IMG/VR virus record: IMGVR_UViG_3300049460_000371
Coordinates: 1-64,000 of that record
Reading direction: 5' to 3' (one strand)
From: a virus
DNA length: 64,000 nt
In this document: positions 1 through 8,423 of the stretch, piece by piece
How the letters are laid out: the number at the start of each line of letters is the position of its first letter
How positions within the stretch are numbered: position 1 is the stretch's first letter
The notes under the pieces: model-generated
What the model was told of the DNA's origin: nothing
The model's input: the letters and a program-made list of their open reading frames with translations, nothing else
The model's database searches: none
Made by a program: the position numbers and the translations under genes

Positions 1-216
1 ATGACCACTGAATACACACTATGGGGCACCGACTCTGGTTGGAACGGCGACTGGAGTACGAAAATTACTGCAACGGACGACGACGATGCTCGCAAGCAAG
101 GCATGGCCTATTGCGAAAAATATCAGACGTCTGCCCGTCTTACGGTCTTTGCCAAACAAAACCGTGAAGTAGCGCATTACATCTGTGCGGCCGGTCGCGT
201 AACCCAATATTGGTAG
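1..216 (+). CDS. hypothetical protein, possibly 5'-truncated by the window edge
   Basis: Encodes 71 residues from an ATG at the very first base, so the true start may lie outside the window. The protein is small and soluble, rich in Asp around residues 26-29, with no recognised domain. It is followed by a promoter that starts the next operon. Function unknown. Confidence 0.6.
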   Translation: MTTEYTLWGTDSGWNGDWSTKITATDDDDARKQGMAYCEKYQTSARLTVFAKQNREVAHYICAAGRVTQYW

Positions 217-227
217 ATGAATTTTTC

Positions 228-256
228 TTGACGTTCTATTCATTTGAAACTACAAT
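228..256 (+). promoter_or_regulatory. sigma70-like promoter with TTCATTTGAA core
   Basis: TTGACG (-35), 17-bp spacer, TACAAT (-10). The spacer holds the palindromic core TTCATTTGAA seen at many promoters here. It lies 26 nt upstream of the next gene. Confidence 0.75.
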
Positions 257-282
257 GTGGTATCTAATGAACGGAGGCAGAT

Positions 283-669
283 ATGAAAGAAGCTACCAAG
301 ACCCGTGCAGCAAATGGTTGGACTAAGGAGCACATCCAGCACCTGATCCAAACCAATGATCGTGCTGTAGAACGTGCGCTAATTCAGATCTACAACCGTC
401 AAACTGCCGACGAGCAACGTTCGTCTACCACCAACCGCGAAAACAGCGTGGGCTTCACAGCTTTCGACGCCGAGTTCCTGACCAGCGTCGCGCAACAGTG
501 CATTGCGCGTAATGGCCTGACGCAAGGTCAGATTCATCGCATCCGCCCGAAAATGATGAAATACTGGCGTCAACTGCTGGAAATCGCCAGTGCATGCCAG
601 ACCGGCCCATCGTTCGTCAAGCCTGCGGTGCCAGCAAAAAAGTCCGGCCAGATGTCCCTGATCAACTAA
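283..669 (+). CDS. hypothetical helical phage protein
   Basis: A 128-aa protein with a GGAGG-type ribosome site 7 nt before the ATG. The middle (about residues 60-105) has the pattern GF..FDAEFLTSVAQQ..LT..Q..R...MKYWRQL, which I recall as a helical module in many uncharacterised phage and plasmid proteins; that is recollection, not a search. The tail is Lys/Pro/Ala-rich and probably flexible. Function unknown. Confidence 0.8.
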   Translation: MKEATKTRAANGWTKEHIQHLIQTNDRAVERALIQIYNRQTADEQRSSTTNRENSVGFTAFDAEFLTSVAQQCIARNGLTQGQIHRIRPKMMKYWRQLLEIASACQTGPSFVKPAVPAKKSGQMSLIN

Positions 670-678
670 ACCTGTTCG

Positions 679-963
679 ATGACACAACAGATAATAGTGC
701 CATGGCATTTATGCCAACAAGTGCCAAATGACGGCACACTACAGGACAAATTCCTTAACACTATCGACCAAAATGGCCTCGTGGCTGCTGATAAAATCGC
801 AGACCTGCACGATGATATTCGGAACGGCTTGACTGAACTCGAAGTTGAATATACGATTGTGGTTCGTTGGCCCGGCTCTGTAGTGATCGAAGTTGATCCA
901 GCATTCCTGGTACCAATCCAGTTACGCTGGCCGGGCCATGGCCTAATTTTCAGATCTGTTTGA
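679..963 (+). CDS. hypothetical protein
   Basis: A 94-aa protein starting 10 nt after the previous stop, so co-transcribed with it. The second half is predicted beta-rich (VEYTIVVRWPGSVVIEVD). No domain or membrane segment is visible. Its 3' end overlaps the -35 box of the next promoter. Confidence 0.65.
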   Translation: MTQQIIVPWHLCQQVPNDGTLQDKFLNTIDQNGLVAADKIADLHDDIRNGLTELEVEYTIVVRWPGSVVIEVDPAFLVPIQLRWPGHGLIFRSV

Positions 964-988
964 CCCCACACATATATGAATGTATCAT
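960..988 (+). promoter_or_regulatory. sigma70-like promoter, ATGAATG variant
   Basis: TTGACC, 17-bp spacer ending ATATGAATG, TATCAT. It overlaps the stop of the preceding gene and drives the gene at 1010. Confidence 0.7.
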
Positions 989-1009
989 GGTGTTTTCAGG
1001 AGGAACATC

Positions 1010-1327
1010 ATGCCACAATTCCAATCCATCGATGAACTGTTCCGCGAAGAAGAAGCGGCTGGAATCGAACGCGCCCGACGCGAAATCGCCCTTGAAGCAC
1101 CCCTGGTTGCAGCTCGCCTGAAAGCAGAGGAAGAACGTCGTAAAACGATCCCAGTGTGGATTGTTTACGATAACGCTTACACGGGCCCTTACGCTAACGA
1201 CGACGCGGCAATCGCCTACCTGGACAGTCAGAAAATCCCCACACATGAAGCCCTCATCGTCGACTCCCTGGAAGCAGCCCAGGAATGCCTGAAAGGCGAC
1301 GAAACCGACGAGGATGAAGACGATTGA
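1010..1327 (+). CDS. hypothetical acidic-tailed protein
   Basis: A 105-aa protein; the ATG follows a strong CAGGAGGAA ribosome site, chosen over an ATG 30 nt upstream that lies inside the promoter. The N-terminal half is a charged helix (residues 5-45, Glu/Arg/Ala-rich); the C-terminus is a run of Asp/Glu. Function unknown. The next gene starts on the overlapping stop (TTGA). Confidence 0.85.
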   Translation: MPQFQSIDELFREEEAAGIERARREIALEAPLVAARLKAEEERRKTIPVWIVYDNAYTGPYANDDAAIAYLDSQKIPTHEALIVDSLEAAQECLKGDETDEDEDD

Positions 1328-1620
1328 TCTCAACAATTCGGTCAAACCTAGTTACCTTCACGAGACAATACTGCCAATCATATACACACGTCAATCGAGA
1401 CCTTGGTGACCTCTGTCGGTTGACTGACGACACTGAAAAAGATCTCGATGACATAGGCATCGATTGGCTTTACTGGGACTTCCGGGAAAATAATACAGTC
1501 ATCCGAGTCGATAACGATGATGACCTCTCAGTACTGATCCTCAAATACCCACTAATCCCCATCGCCAAGAACATCGAAATTAATGTCTGGCAAGTGCCAG
1601 TAGATATCTGGGCTGAATGA
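1324..1620 (+). CDS. hypothetical protein, TTG start
   Basis: A 98-aa protein starting at TTG and overlapping the upstream stop codon by 4 nt, which suggests translational coupling. It is acidic in the middle (DDTEKDLDDIG, NDDDLS). It has the small size and position of the paralogue array that follows but lacks the terminal FKLTW motif. The start is uncertain. Confidence 0.6.
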   Translation: MISTIRSNLVTFTRQYCQSYTHVNRDLGDLCRLTDDTEKDLDDIGIDWLYWDFRENNTVIRVDNDDDLSVLILKYPLIPIAKNIEINVWQVPVDIWAE

Positions 1621-1637
1621 CGCACTGGTGACGATCC

Positions 1638-1910
1638 ATGACGAACACAGACATGCGTAAACCCTTTAAACTGTTCCTGGCACCCTGGATGATATACGAC
1701 GAGATCGCCATCGATCGCGATGGCGAAGAACTGAAACGCCTCCGGGTATATCCAGAAATTATTGATTGGATCAATGGCCTGGAAGAAGCATATATGATCG
1801 GCCCGAATAAACAACGTAACCTCCTGGTAGTGATCTTCCCGAAGATCAACAAATCACGCTTCCAGGCAATCAAGGCACTCTGGAAATTAACTCACCCATG
1901 CCCATCCTGA
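1638..1910 (+). CDS. divergent FKLTW-family small protein
   Basis: A 90-aa protein. It has the 'DWING' segment where family members have 'WL', and ends in AIKALWKLTHP, a divergent form of the family's DAALFKLTW end. It overlaps the next gene by 13 nt. It is the first member of a four-gene array at 1.6-3.0 kb. Function unknown. Confidence 0.7.
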   Translation: MTNTDMRKPFKLFLAPWMIYDEIAIDRDGEELKRLRVYPEIIDWINGLEEAYMIGPNKQRNLLVVIFPKINKSRFQAIKALWKLTHPCPS

Positions 1911-2464
1911 TCTTTGACGACAAACACACATATCCGGTCACGCAGGGTAATGAATATATGGGGTACTTTCGAGTACACATCATCAACCCGGTGGTGATGG
2001 CATGGCTTGAAGATCACAAGATAGGATGTGAGGTGATAAGCCAATTTTCACCACCAATGATCAAATTACATAACTGCGAACACCAACAACGAGTACAACG
2101 CAAATTCAAAACCACCCTATACAAAAACATGCTGACCACCATCAATCGCCCTCCTCATACCTACGATCAATTCACCAATAACCCCCTGAAACTGATCGCA
2201 CAAGCCTGGCTACCACTCAAAATCCTCCGCAACCTCTGGAACGCAACCACATACTCAGTCAACATCCCTGAGAAATTCCTCACACCAATCGCCCACCCAT
2301 ACATGAGCGCTGATCACATGGCCGCTATTCTGAACCCAGAACTCCAAACCTGGTTGACCAAATACCTCCCCGTGATCAAAATCTGGTACGACCGCAATAC
2401 CGTACGAATCCAATTCAAATACGAAGACGATGCAGCTCTCTTCAAACTCACTTGGTCTGTCTGA
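1898..2464 (+). CDS. FKLTW-family protein
   Basis: A 188-aa protein, the longest of this array. The last 12 residues, YEDDAALFKLTW, are the clearest example of a C-terminal motif shared by about 20 proteins in the window; 'TWL' lies about 40 residues before it. Codons end mostly in C, and the + strand is G-poor here, unlike the genes after 3.2 kb. Its stop overlaps the next start (TGATG). Function unknown. Confidence 0.8.
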   Translation: MPILIFDDKHTYPVTQGNEYMGYFRVHIINPVVMAWLEDHKIGCEVISQFSPPMIKLHNCEHQQRVQRKFKTTLYKNMLTTINRPPHTYDQFTNNPLKLIAQAWLPLKILRNLWNATTYSVNIPEKFLTPIAHPYMSADHMAAILNPELQTWLTKYLPVIKIWYDRNTVRIQFKYEDDAALFKLTWSV

Positions 2465-2706
2465 TGATCTTCTACCACACATACTACCGAATCAGCATCA
2501 CTAAGATTCATAGAAAAGTCGAAGACTACTACAGCTATAAACTCTACCCCGAACCAGATATCGAGGAATGGCTAACCAAGAACAAACATAAACTGGCATT
2601 CATAAACAACCTCCACCTACATACCGATCCACACGAACCCACCATCAAACTCGACTTCTACAACGAAGCTTATGCAGCTCTCTTCAAACTATCCTTCGAT
2701 ATATGA
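2464..2706 (+). CDS. FKLTW-family protein
   Basis: An 80-aa protein whose ATG overlaps the preceding TGA. It carries 'EEWLTKNKHK' in the middle and ends YAALFKLSFDI, a close match to the family end. Strong C-over-G bias (16 C to 7 G in the first 60 nt). Function unknown. Confidence 0.8.
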   Translation: MIFYHTYYRISITKIHRKVEDYYSYKLYPEPDIEEWLTKNKHKLAFINNLHLHTDPHEPTIKLDFYNEAYAALFKLSFDI

Positions 2707-2993
2707 TACACCTTATCCTCCTACAGGAAACTCACATAACTCGATACAACCTCCTGTACTGGATTACAGACAATCAAATAGAAGCCCATATCTACACCCC
2801 AGTACCCGGCTTCTCAACCCAAGTACACCTCATCCTCTTCCACGATACAGACCTGGTACTCTTCAGACTCACCTTCAGCGATACACCATACGGCCTATAC
2901 CATCACCCACATTACATACATGATACCAACCGTAGAAGACTATGGCTTAATACCACGACTACCACGAACCTAATCAAGTACCATCACCAATGA
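2703..2993 (+). CDS. FKLTW-family protein with extended tail
   Basis: A 96-aa protein with an ATGA overlap to the previous gene. The family motif appears as DTDLVLFRLTFSD about two thirds along, followed by about 35 His/Thr/Tyr/Asn-rich residues of low complexity that may be eroding sequence. It is the last gene before the non-coding element at 3.0 kb. Confidence 0.65.
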   Translation: MIHLILLQETHITRYNLLYWITDNQIEAHIYTPVPGFSTQVHLILFHDTDLVLFRLTFSDTPYGLYHHPHYIHDTNRRRLWLNTTTTTNLIKYHHQ

Positions 2994-3032
2994 TTGATAC
3001 CTTCACGAAGAAGGAAAGGATCATGAAATCAT

Positions 3033-3092
3033 ATTCTTGACGAAATATGTCAAAACCATCATGTTCGATGTCGTAAACTCCAGGTAGGTATT
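3033..3092 (-). repeat. copy A of a 60-nt inverted, origin-like element
   Basis: Two blocks, 26 nt (3067-3092) and 20 nt (3033-3052) separated by 14 nt, match 49620-49679 on the opposite strand at 26/26 and 19/20 positions, with the same 14-nt spacing. The left block is also half of a perfect 14-bp inverted repeat with 3118-3131 (ATTCTTGACGAAAT / ATTTCGTCAAGAAT). The rest of 2994-3216 holds no gene that I can see. A role in replication initiation is inferred from the strand-composition switch beside it. Confidence 0.8.
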
Positions 3093-3216
3093 TCAAAACT
3101 TGATCGATTTCTGCTTGATTTCGTCAAGAATCATACTGGCATGTTTCTGCCCTTGTGTTCATAAATAAACAACAACGTTTAACACCAGACTTGATTGGTG
3201 ACACATAGGAAGAAAT

Positions 3217-5007
3217 ATGACCCACGATATTCGTAAATTCATGAACTTGATGGAGAACGCCAAGGGTTCCCTGATGGAACTAGACTTGACTCCAAAAGAC
3301 GAGCCAAAGGTCGCCGTAAGTACACTTGGCCGTGACGAGCATGGCCGTGCCACGCATCCTGGTATTACCATGGAACCCACAAAGGGTAAGGTTACCGCGA
3401 AGCTTACCAGCTACAATAGTCAGTCCTACACGAAGCTGGCCCAGAAGGTACTTCGTATCAAAGAATTGTCCGCCGAAGTTAAGACTTTGGAAGAGGAAGT
3501 AAAACAAGAAACTCGCGAAGACATCGCTGACCTGTTCGGTGCCGCTGACATCGTTTACACCCGCGTGGTCGAGACTGTCAGCTTTGTTATGACGCTGAGT
3601 AAAAACCCAGAGCCAACCAAATCAGTCAAGTATGCGGAAGTACTGAAGGAACTGGAAGAACACTTGACGCCGGACTTGATCTCCAAATTGGAATTGATCA
3701 AGAAGAAGTTCTCCTCGATTTCAAACCGTTCACCATCCTTGTCGATTGCTGCTAAGGAAAGTGTGATGGAAGGCATGTGGGCCAAGTTCCGTGATTTCTT
3801 CCACCGCTTGTTGGAATCCATTATGGCTTGGGGTCAAAGCTACGACGAAAGCCTGAATCGTCTGCAATTGACCGCATCCGAGGCTGGTCTGATGACTGAA
3901 TCGGAAGGTGGTGGTGAAGATGTATATCCAGATGGCGAAGGTGGCGGTGACGACGTCATGGAAGATGAAGGTGAAGAAAGTGACAGTGATGAAGGCGATG
4001 ACTCCGGCGAAGAACAGTTGGACGAGATTTCGGATAACTTGGCTGATCGTGCCTATACAGCCCGTCTTGACAAATACAAGTCGGTGAAAGGTGTGGCTGA
4101 TAAAACTGCCGCTACTGCTGATTTCCATAAGCAAGCCGCTACTCATGGTGGTTTGGGTGTTGACAAAGCACAGTCAGCTAAAAGCTATGCAGTCGCCAAA
4201 GACGAAGCTGATCACTTCGCACAAGGTCAACGCAATGCTGCTGATAAGCTGAACAAGAATGCTCAGTTGAATCAAGGTCGTCAGTTCAACAAAATGGCAA
4301 AAATGGATCAGCACAACACTCCATATAGTCAGGATGCTCACGACGCTGATGAATACAACGCAGCCAAGGCAAAATCCGAAAAATATCGTGATCATGCTCC
4401 AGTTCGTGAAGACGAAGAAGAGGTAACGGAAACGGTTGACTACACCCGTATTGATCGTATCGAGAAGCAAGTTGAATTCATGGTTCGTTCGGGTCGTTCA
4501 CGTCAATACATCATCGCCAACATTGGCGAAAAGATGGGCCCTGAAGAAGCAGACTACGCGGGTGATTACTTCGACGAATACCACAAAGATCATGTGGGTT
4601 CGGATGCAACCATGGAATCGGCAGCACCAAAAAAAAGTAATGTGAAAAGTCTGTATGGCCACCAATACATCAAGGAAGACGAAGATGCAGGTGGCGATGC
4701 CGACGAAAAGGGCGATGATGCTGAATCGGAAGAAGTATCCGAGGATGATGTTGAAACTCCGGAAGGCGAAATGATGGCTGAGTTTCAGGCCAGTATGAAA
4801 GAGCCAATGGCTTATCAAACTGGTGCTACTGTTTACTGCGGCGGTCGTGAAGGTAAGATTGTTGGTACAGTTCCGGGTAAACCAGATACTTGGTTGGTAG
4901 AGCTGCCAAATGGTCAGCATGATGCTTTCCCTAAAGGCACAACATCAAGCGACAAGCCCTCTTTCTTCAAGAAAGCATTTCACTCGATTGTAGGCGAAAG
5001 CAAATAA
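3217..5007 (+). CDS. large acidic protein, possible structural or internal virion protein
   Basis: A 596-aa protein with AGGAAG 6 nt before the ATG. The N-terminal part (about 60-200) is helical with a probable coiled coil (KVLRIKELSAEVKTLEEEV). Residues about 230-275 are a run of Gly/Asp/Glu, and another acidic stretch lies near 490-520. The last 60 residues resemble a small beta-barrel (GATVYCGGREGKIVGTVPG, then WLVELPNGQ). A structural or prohead-core role is a guess from size and acidity. A hairpin terminator follows. Confidence 0.85.
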   Translation: MTHDIRKFMNLMENAKGSLMELDLTPKDEPKVAVSTLGRDEHGRATHPGITMEPTKGKVTAKLTSYNSQSYTKLAQKVLRIKELSAEVKTLEEEVKQETREDIADLFGAADIVYTRVVETVSFVMTLSKNPEPTKSVKYAEVLKELEEHLTPDLISKLELIKKKFSSISNRSPSLSIAAKESVMEGMWAKFRDFFHRLLESIMAWGQSYDESLNRLQLTASEAGLMTESEGGGEDVYPDGEGGGDDVMEDEGEESDSDEGDDSGEEQLDEISDNLADRAYTARLDKYKSVKGVADKTAATADFHKQAATHGGLGVDKAQSAKSYAVAKDEADHFAQGQRNAADKLNKNAQLNQGRQFNKMAKMDQHNTPYSQDAHDADEYNAAKAKSEKYRDHAPVREDEEEVTETVDYTRIDRIEKQVEFMVRSGRSRQYIIANIGEKMGPEEADYAGDYFDEYHKDHVGSDATMESAAPKKSNVKSLYGHQYIKEDEDAGGDADEKGDDAESEEVSEDDVETPEGEMMAEFQASMKEPMAYQTGATVYCGGREGKIVGTVPGKPDTWLVELPNGQHDAFPKGTTSSDKPSFFKKAFHSIVGESK

Positions 5008-5010
5008 TCC

Positions 5011-5036
5011 AAAAGCCCGGAACTTCCGGGCTTTTT
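5011..5036 (+). terminator. GC hairpin terminator
   Basis: AAAAGCCCGG and CCGGGCTTTT arms with a short loop and T run, directly after the 596-aa gene. Confidence 0.85.
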
Positions 5037-5085
5037 TACGACACTTGAAACTAAATAACAGCATATAATTCATAGTGAGAATTCC

Positions 5086-5781
5086 ATGCGTTTTTCAGAA
5101 ATTTATAACTTGACCCAGCTCGATGAAACTGAATTGAGTGAGAAACAAACGGTACCGGAATATGGTACCGAATCTTATGGTACCTGGGAGATCAAGTACC
5201 GCAATGTCAAAAAGAATGGTAAGTTTGATGCTATGGGTATGCACAAACGCAATCCAAACATCCCTCGTGCAGCCTCTGATACAGTTGAAGATGCCATCGC
5301 TGATGTGAAAAAGCAAATCGACCGTTACATTGCCAATGATGACCAAGTGTTGAAATATAGCAAAGGTCAAATCAACCTCAATGCCGAGTTCACTCGTGAG
5401 TGTCTGGAACATGGCCCAACTGGTATTCGATTGTCTCGAGTCGGCGATGAAAGCATTTTGACTCTGTGCAGTCCTGAATATGCGGAGCTGGGCCCTGAAG
5501 TGTATGGCTCAGGCGAAGGTCAATTCACCAAACTGTTCCAGCGTAAACCAGGCACTGGCGATGAAGCTGGTGGCGCCGCCACTTTGTACTTGGCTGGTAT
5601 TACCACCAACAAGATTCGCCAATTGGGTCTTCAACCGAACGGACGTTACTCGTTGCAATATGTGGGCAAGGATCCGGAATACGGTCACCTGGTCTACAAA
5701 TTGATCTTCGACAGCATTACTGCCGGCCCAACCGATAAACAGCGCCTGCACACGCCTGGCTTGACGTTGGCGGTGTCATGA
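5086..5781 (+). CDS. hypothetical protein
   Basis: A 231-aa protein starting MRFSEIYNL, an N-terminal style also found at 5778 and 38981 (MRFREF, MRLNDFF). The first 85 residues look like a small alpha/beta module (WEIKYRNVKKNGKFDA, then VEDAIADVKKQIDRYIA). The rest is beta-rich and Gly-rich. No membrane segment. Probably co-transcribed with the next gene. Function unknown. Confidence 0.85.
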   Translation: MRFSEIYNLTQLDETELSEKQTVPEYGTESYGTWEIKYRNVKKNGKFDAMGMHKRNPNIPRAASDTVEDAIADVKKQIDRYIANDDQVLKYSKGQINLNAEFTRECLEHGPTGIRLSRVGDESILTLCSPEYAELGPEVYGSGEGQFTKLFQRKPGTGDEAGGAATLYLAGITTNKIRQLGLQPNGRYSLQYVGKDPEYGHLVYKLIFDSITAGPTDKQRLHTPGLTLAVS

Positions 5782-6050
5782 GATTTAGAGAATTTGCCCA
5801 CTACCGAGTAATAGTCGAGCTCGATGAAGATCGCTACGTTGGTGTCAATTATAATTTGAGTGGTCCCTGGCCTTCGCGTAGTATGAATGATAAGAACAGT
5901 TACTTGTTAGATGATCCGGAGATCTTGAATATTCAAGTCTACGATATCGATACAGGCGCTGAGATTACATCTACAATCACACCACATGAGCGGTCAATGA
6001 TTAAGGACTCAATTGCCACGGATCTAAATAAAGAAACTCGTGGCTATTGA
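5778..6050 (+). CDS. hypothetical protein
   Basis: A 90-aa protein overlapping the previous stop by 4 nt (ATGA). It starts MRFREFAHY like its upstream neighbour. No domain recognised. Confidence 0.8.
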   Translation: MRFREFAHYRVIVELDEDRYVGVNYNLSGPWPSRSMNDKNSYLLDDPEILNIQVYDIDTGAEITSTITPHERSMIKDSIATDLNKETRGY

Positions 6051-6111
6051 GTTCCTAAATAAAGACATGAAGTAGAGAAGATTTTGACCTTAGGACCTTG
6101 TTATCGTTAAG

Positions 6112-6183
6112 ATGGCAAACAGGCGTCAAAAATGGCTGTCGCAGCCAGTTGGGGTGATTCGCTACCATTCCAGCAAACAGTGA
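6112..6183 (+). CDS. possible 23-aa basic peptide or small RNA
   Basis: In an otherwise gene-free stretch (6051-6272) an ATG opens a 23-residue basic reading frame (MANRRQKWLSQ...) that ends just before a strong terminator. TTGACC lies about 25 nt upstream but the -10 is poor and there is no good ribosome site. The transcript could instead be a short RNA with a TGGCTG/CAGCCA hairpin. Weak evidence either way. Confidence 0.25.
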   Translation: MANRRQKWLSQPVGVIRYHSSKQ

Positions 6184-6186
6184 ACC

Positions 6187-6214
6187 GAGGGGAGCATCTT
6201 GCAGTGCTCCCCTC
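6187..6214 (+). terminator. strong hairpin terminator
   Basis: A perfect 10-bp stem (GAGGGGAGCA / TGCTCCCCTC) with an 8-nt loop, followed by ACCTTTT. Confidence 0.8.
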
Positions 6215-6272
6215 ACCTTTTGGAATTTCACTTTCCCTTTGCAAACTTACCAGTTGCCAGTAAAATGGCACT

Positions 6273-6560
6273 ATGATAAGTCATCGCGTCAAATCCTTCC
6301 TGTATGGAATTTTCGGGTCTCGTCTGCCACGAGTCGACGTGCCTGCTCATCAGTTGCATTACTATACAAAATTCATTCATAACGATATTGATCCGTATAT
6401 CATGAAGCCACTTGAATGGTTTAATAACCCCGAGTTAGTTCAATGGTTACGGGGAATTCCGCATCATATTGCTATGGATGACTATGACCGAGCCCAACCC
6501 AAATTCACGATAATTTTTCATCGTGATGCCGATGCTGTTATGTATCGTTTGAGGTACTAA
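6273..6560 (+). CDS. FKLTW-family protein
   Basis: A 95-aa protein, first of the seven-member array at 6.3-9.3 kb. It carries 'LVQWLRG' and ends HRDADAVMYRLRY, the family pattern with Tyr and Arg in place of Phe and Lys. The next gene starts on its stop (TAATG). Function unknown. Confidence 0.8.
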   Translation: MISHRVKSFLYGIFGSRLPRVDVPAHQLHYYTKFIHNDIDPYIMKPLEWFNNPELVQWLRGIPHHIAMDDYDRAQPKFTIIFHRDADAVMYRLRY

Positions 6561-6898
6561 TGAAAAAGTTTATGTTTGGTAAGCTCGCCAATAAACTACG
6601 TCTCGGTACTGTGATTGACTATCCAGCGGCGTGCCGGGAACTTTGCCGCGATGTGACCATTCATGAACAGGATTATGACAAGGGTGTGAACATATTCATG
6701 GCCAAGTTTCGTGAAACTTCAATGTGGAACTGGCTGCAACAATGCGATGGTTATGCGTTGACTATGCAAGCAACCATGGATTACGGCGCACTCAATATTA
6801 TGGATTGGTATCAACCAATATACCTGAATATCAACATCGGAGAGATCCGATTTCGTAACGCCGTTGATGCGGCGACATTCAAACTGTCCTTCCCATGA
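6560..6898 (+). CDS. FKLTW-family protein
   Basis: A 112-aa protein with 'MWNWLQQ' in the middle and the end FRNAVDAATFKLSFP. It overlaps the flanking genes by a few nucleotides on both sides, so the array is translationally coupled. Confidence 0.8.
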   Translation: MKKFMFGKLANKLRLGTVIDYPAACRELCRDVTIHEQDYDKGVNIFMAKFRETSMWNWLQQCDGYALTMQATMDYGALNIMDWYQPIYLNINIGEIRFRNAVDAATFKLSFP

Positions 6899-7320
6899 TG
6901 CCCAGCCTACTTGACCGATTTAATGAGATGATAATCGCTATCATTGACAGTTTGTTTGGTATGGGAGTGTTCATCATTCATGTAATGCGAACATTTTGGA
7001 CTTGGTCTATTCGTGGTGGCTTCCCTCAAACCCGCAACGATCTGACGACTGTGGTTCATACTGGATCTCCTCTGCTGCAAGGCAGACAAGTCCAAGTTCA
7101 TATGTATGAGACCTACAGCATGGACTCGTATCCGATTTTCACTGTTAGTGAGAAGTATTTGACACTGGAGTTTAAGGAGTGGCTCAAGGCCTCAGGAGCT
7201 TATAAAATTTCAGTCTTTGAACCATTTCACTCGTCTATCCATAGTCGTTACATCGTGATCTACTTTAGCAGCGAAGCACAAATGGCACTATACAAACTAA
7301 CTTGGGGTTGTGATGCTTGA
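6895..7320 (+). CDS. FKLTW-family protein with N-terminal hydrophobic segment
   Basis: A 141-aa protein. Residues about 10-35 are hydrophobic (MIIAIIDSLFGMGVFIIHVM) and could be a membrane anchor. 'FKEWLKASG' precedes the end motif SEAQMALYKLTWG. An ATGATG leaves two possible starts. Function unknown; membrane placement is inferred. Confidence 0.75.
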   Translation: MMPSLLDRFNEMIIAIIDSLFGMGVFIIHVMRTFWTWSIRGGFPQTRNDLTTVVHTGSPLLQGRQVQVHMYETYSMDSYPIFTVSEKYLTLEFKEWLKASGAYKISVFEPFHSSIHSRYIVIYFSSEAQMALYKLTWGCDA

Positions 7321-7738
7321 ATTCATATTGACGGTAATACTGCATGTGCTGGATAAATCTGGGCTCGTGCCTGTGATTCAGTATTGCTATGAAGAGGTGC
7401 CCTCCTTTGTGTCTCATATCTGGAATTGGTATTTCTGTCGCAATCCATTGAAGTGGTTCGATGAGTCAACAGAAATCATGATTCGTAATCATACCAAATG
7501 GCCAGGAAGATCCTTATTCCATTTGATCAAATATATACCCAAGCACGAAGGGGATATGGTTCTTTCTACGTATGATACCAATTGGGTCATTAAGCCCAAT
7601 TTGAAAGAGTGGTTGGCGGGAAATGGGCCAAACCAGTTTAAGGCACTGATCAACTTGGAAACAGGCGACATTCATGTGCGGGTCAAGTTTGCATCTGCGG
7701 ATGATGCCGTTATGTGTCGCCTGTTGTGGTCAGCTTAA
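7313..7738 (+). CDS. FKLTW-family protein with N-terminal hydrophobic segment
   Basis: A 141-aa protein; ATG is preferred over the GTG one codon upstream because GGGG lies 5-6 nt before it. The N-terminus is hydrophobic ([12 protein letters not shown]). 'LKEWLAGNG' is followed by [14 protein letters not shown] at the end. Its stop overlaps the stop of the opposite-strand gene by 4 nt (TTAA). Confidence 0.75.
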   Translation: MLEFILTVILHVLDKSGLVPVIQYCYEEVPSFVSHIWNWYFCRNPLKWFDESTEIMIRNHTKWPGRSLFHLIKYIPKHEGDMVLSTYDTNWVIKPNLKEWLAGNGPNQFKALINLETGDIHVRVKFASADDAVMCRLLWSA

Positions 7739-8061
7739 ACGCCGAATGAATTGCCGCAACCGCATGTGGTGGTTGCTTGTGGATTCTTGATGCTGAATTG
7801 ACTACCCATAAGGTCTTCCACATAGTCCACTACCGCGCCTTCCAGGTATTGGGCACTCATCGAATCGACCAAAAGTTCATGCGTGGTTTCACCCAGTTTA
7901 ATCTGAAAGTCGTCTTCATTAACCGCGTCGTCGAATGTGAAGCCGTAGCTAAAACCAGAACAGCCACCACCTTGAACAAAAATACGCAGACGTGTTCCTG
8001 CTGGCTCTGAAGCCAACAAGTCAATTACTTTTGTGGATGCTGCATCAGTTAGTGTTACCAT
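7735..8061 (-). CDS. erpA: A-type Fe-S cluster carrier, ErpA/IscA-like
   Basis: A 108-aa protein of the HesB/IscA/ErpA family at its usual length. The three metal-binding cysteines are present: Cys34 in [10 protein letters not shown] and Cys100/Cys102 in CGCGNSF. A-type carriers pass [2Fe-2S] or [4Fe-4S] clusters from the scaffold to apo-enzymes in the cytoplasm. It is a single reverse-strand gene inside a forward array, head-to-head with a second carrier. The ErpA assignment rather than IscA is tentative. Confidence 0.88.
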   Translation of the reverse strand: MVTLTDAASTKVIDLLASEPAGTRLRIFVQGGGCSGFSYGFTFDDAVNEDDFQIKLGETTHELLVDSMSAQYLEGAVVDYVEDLMGSQFSIKNPQATTTCGCGNSFGV

Positions 8062-8105
8062 TTTGATCTCCTAAGTATGGGATCCTATTTAACGAGGTTT
8101 TGATA

Positions 8106-8423
8106 ATGATTACAATAACAGATTCAGCAATGCGTCATTTCTGCGAGATGATTTCTCGTAGCAAAGGCATGTGGCTGAAGCTCAGCGTGCGTCGTACTGG
8201 TTGCAGTGGGTACGCATATGCCCTGGAGCTAGTAAACGATTTGAGTGACGATCTCGTACCTCATGAGAGCAATGGCATTACGGTCCACATTCCAGAAAAA
8301 GACCAAGACATACTCCGTGGCCTTGAACTTGATTATCGTCGTGATGGGTTCTTTGATAATCTGGTCTTCAACAACCCCAATGCGAAATCGGAGTGCGGAT
8401 GCGGCGAATCATTCAGGCCATAA
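8106..8423 (+). CDS. second A-type Fe-S carrier-like protein
   Basis: A 105-aa protein; ATG is chosen over the upstream TTG because GAGG lies 8 nt before it. The IscA-fold signature is kept: Cys33 in RRTGCSGYAY and Cys97/Cys99 in ECGCGESF, with weak similarity elsewhere to the reverse-strand carrier. It diverges from that gene across a 44-nt gap. The next gene overlaps its end by 25 nt. Whether it carries clusters or acts on the ErpA-like partner is unknown. Confidence 0.85.
   Translation: MITITDSAMRHFCEMISRSKGMWLKLSVRRTGCSGYAYALELVNDLSDDLVPHESNGITVHIPEKDQDILRGLELDYRRDGFFDNLVFNNPNAKSECGCGESFRP

Noticed and set aside
2672-2923. Alternative forward frame at 2.7-2.9 kb
   Set aside because: Low-complexity Pro/Thr/Tyr frame out of phase with the coupled gene that carries the family motif.
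6060-6186. tRNA-like hairpins
   Set aside because: No acceptor stem, TTC-loop or anticodon arrangement could be built; no tRNA was found in the window.
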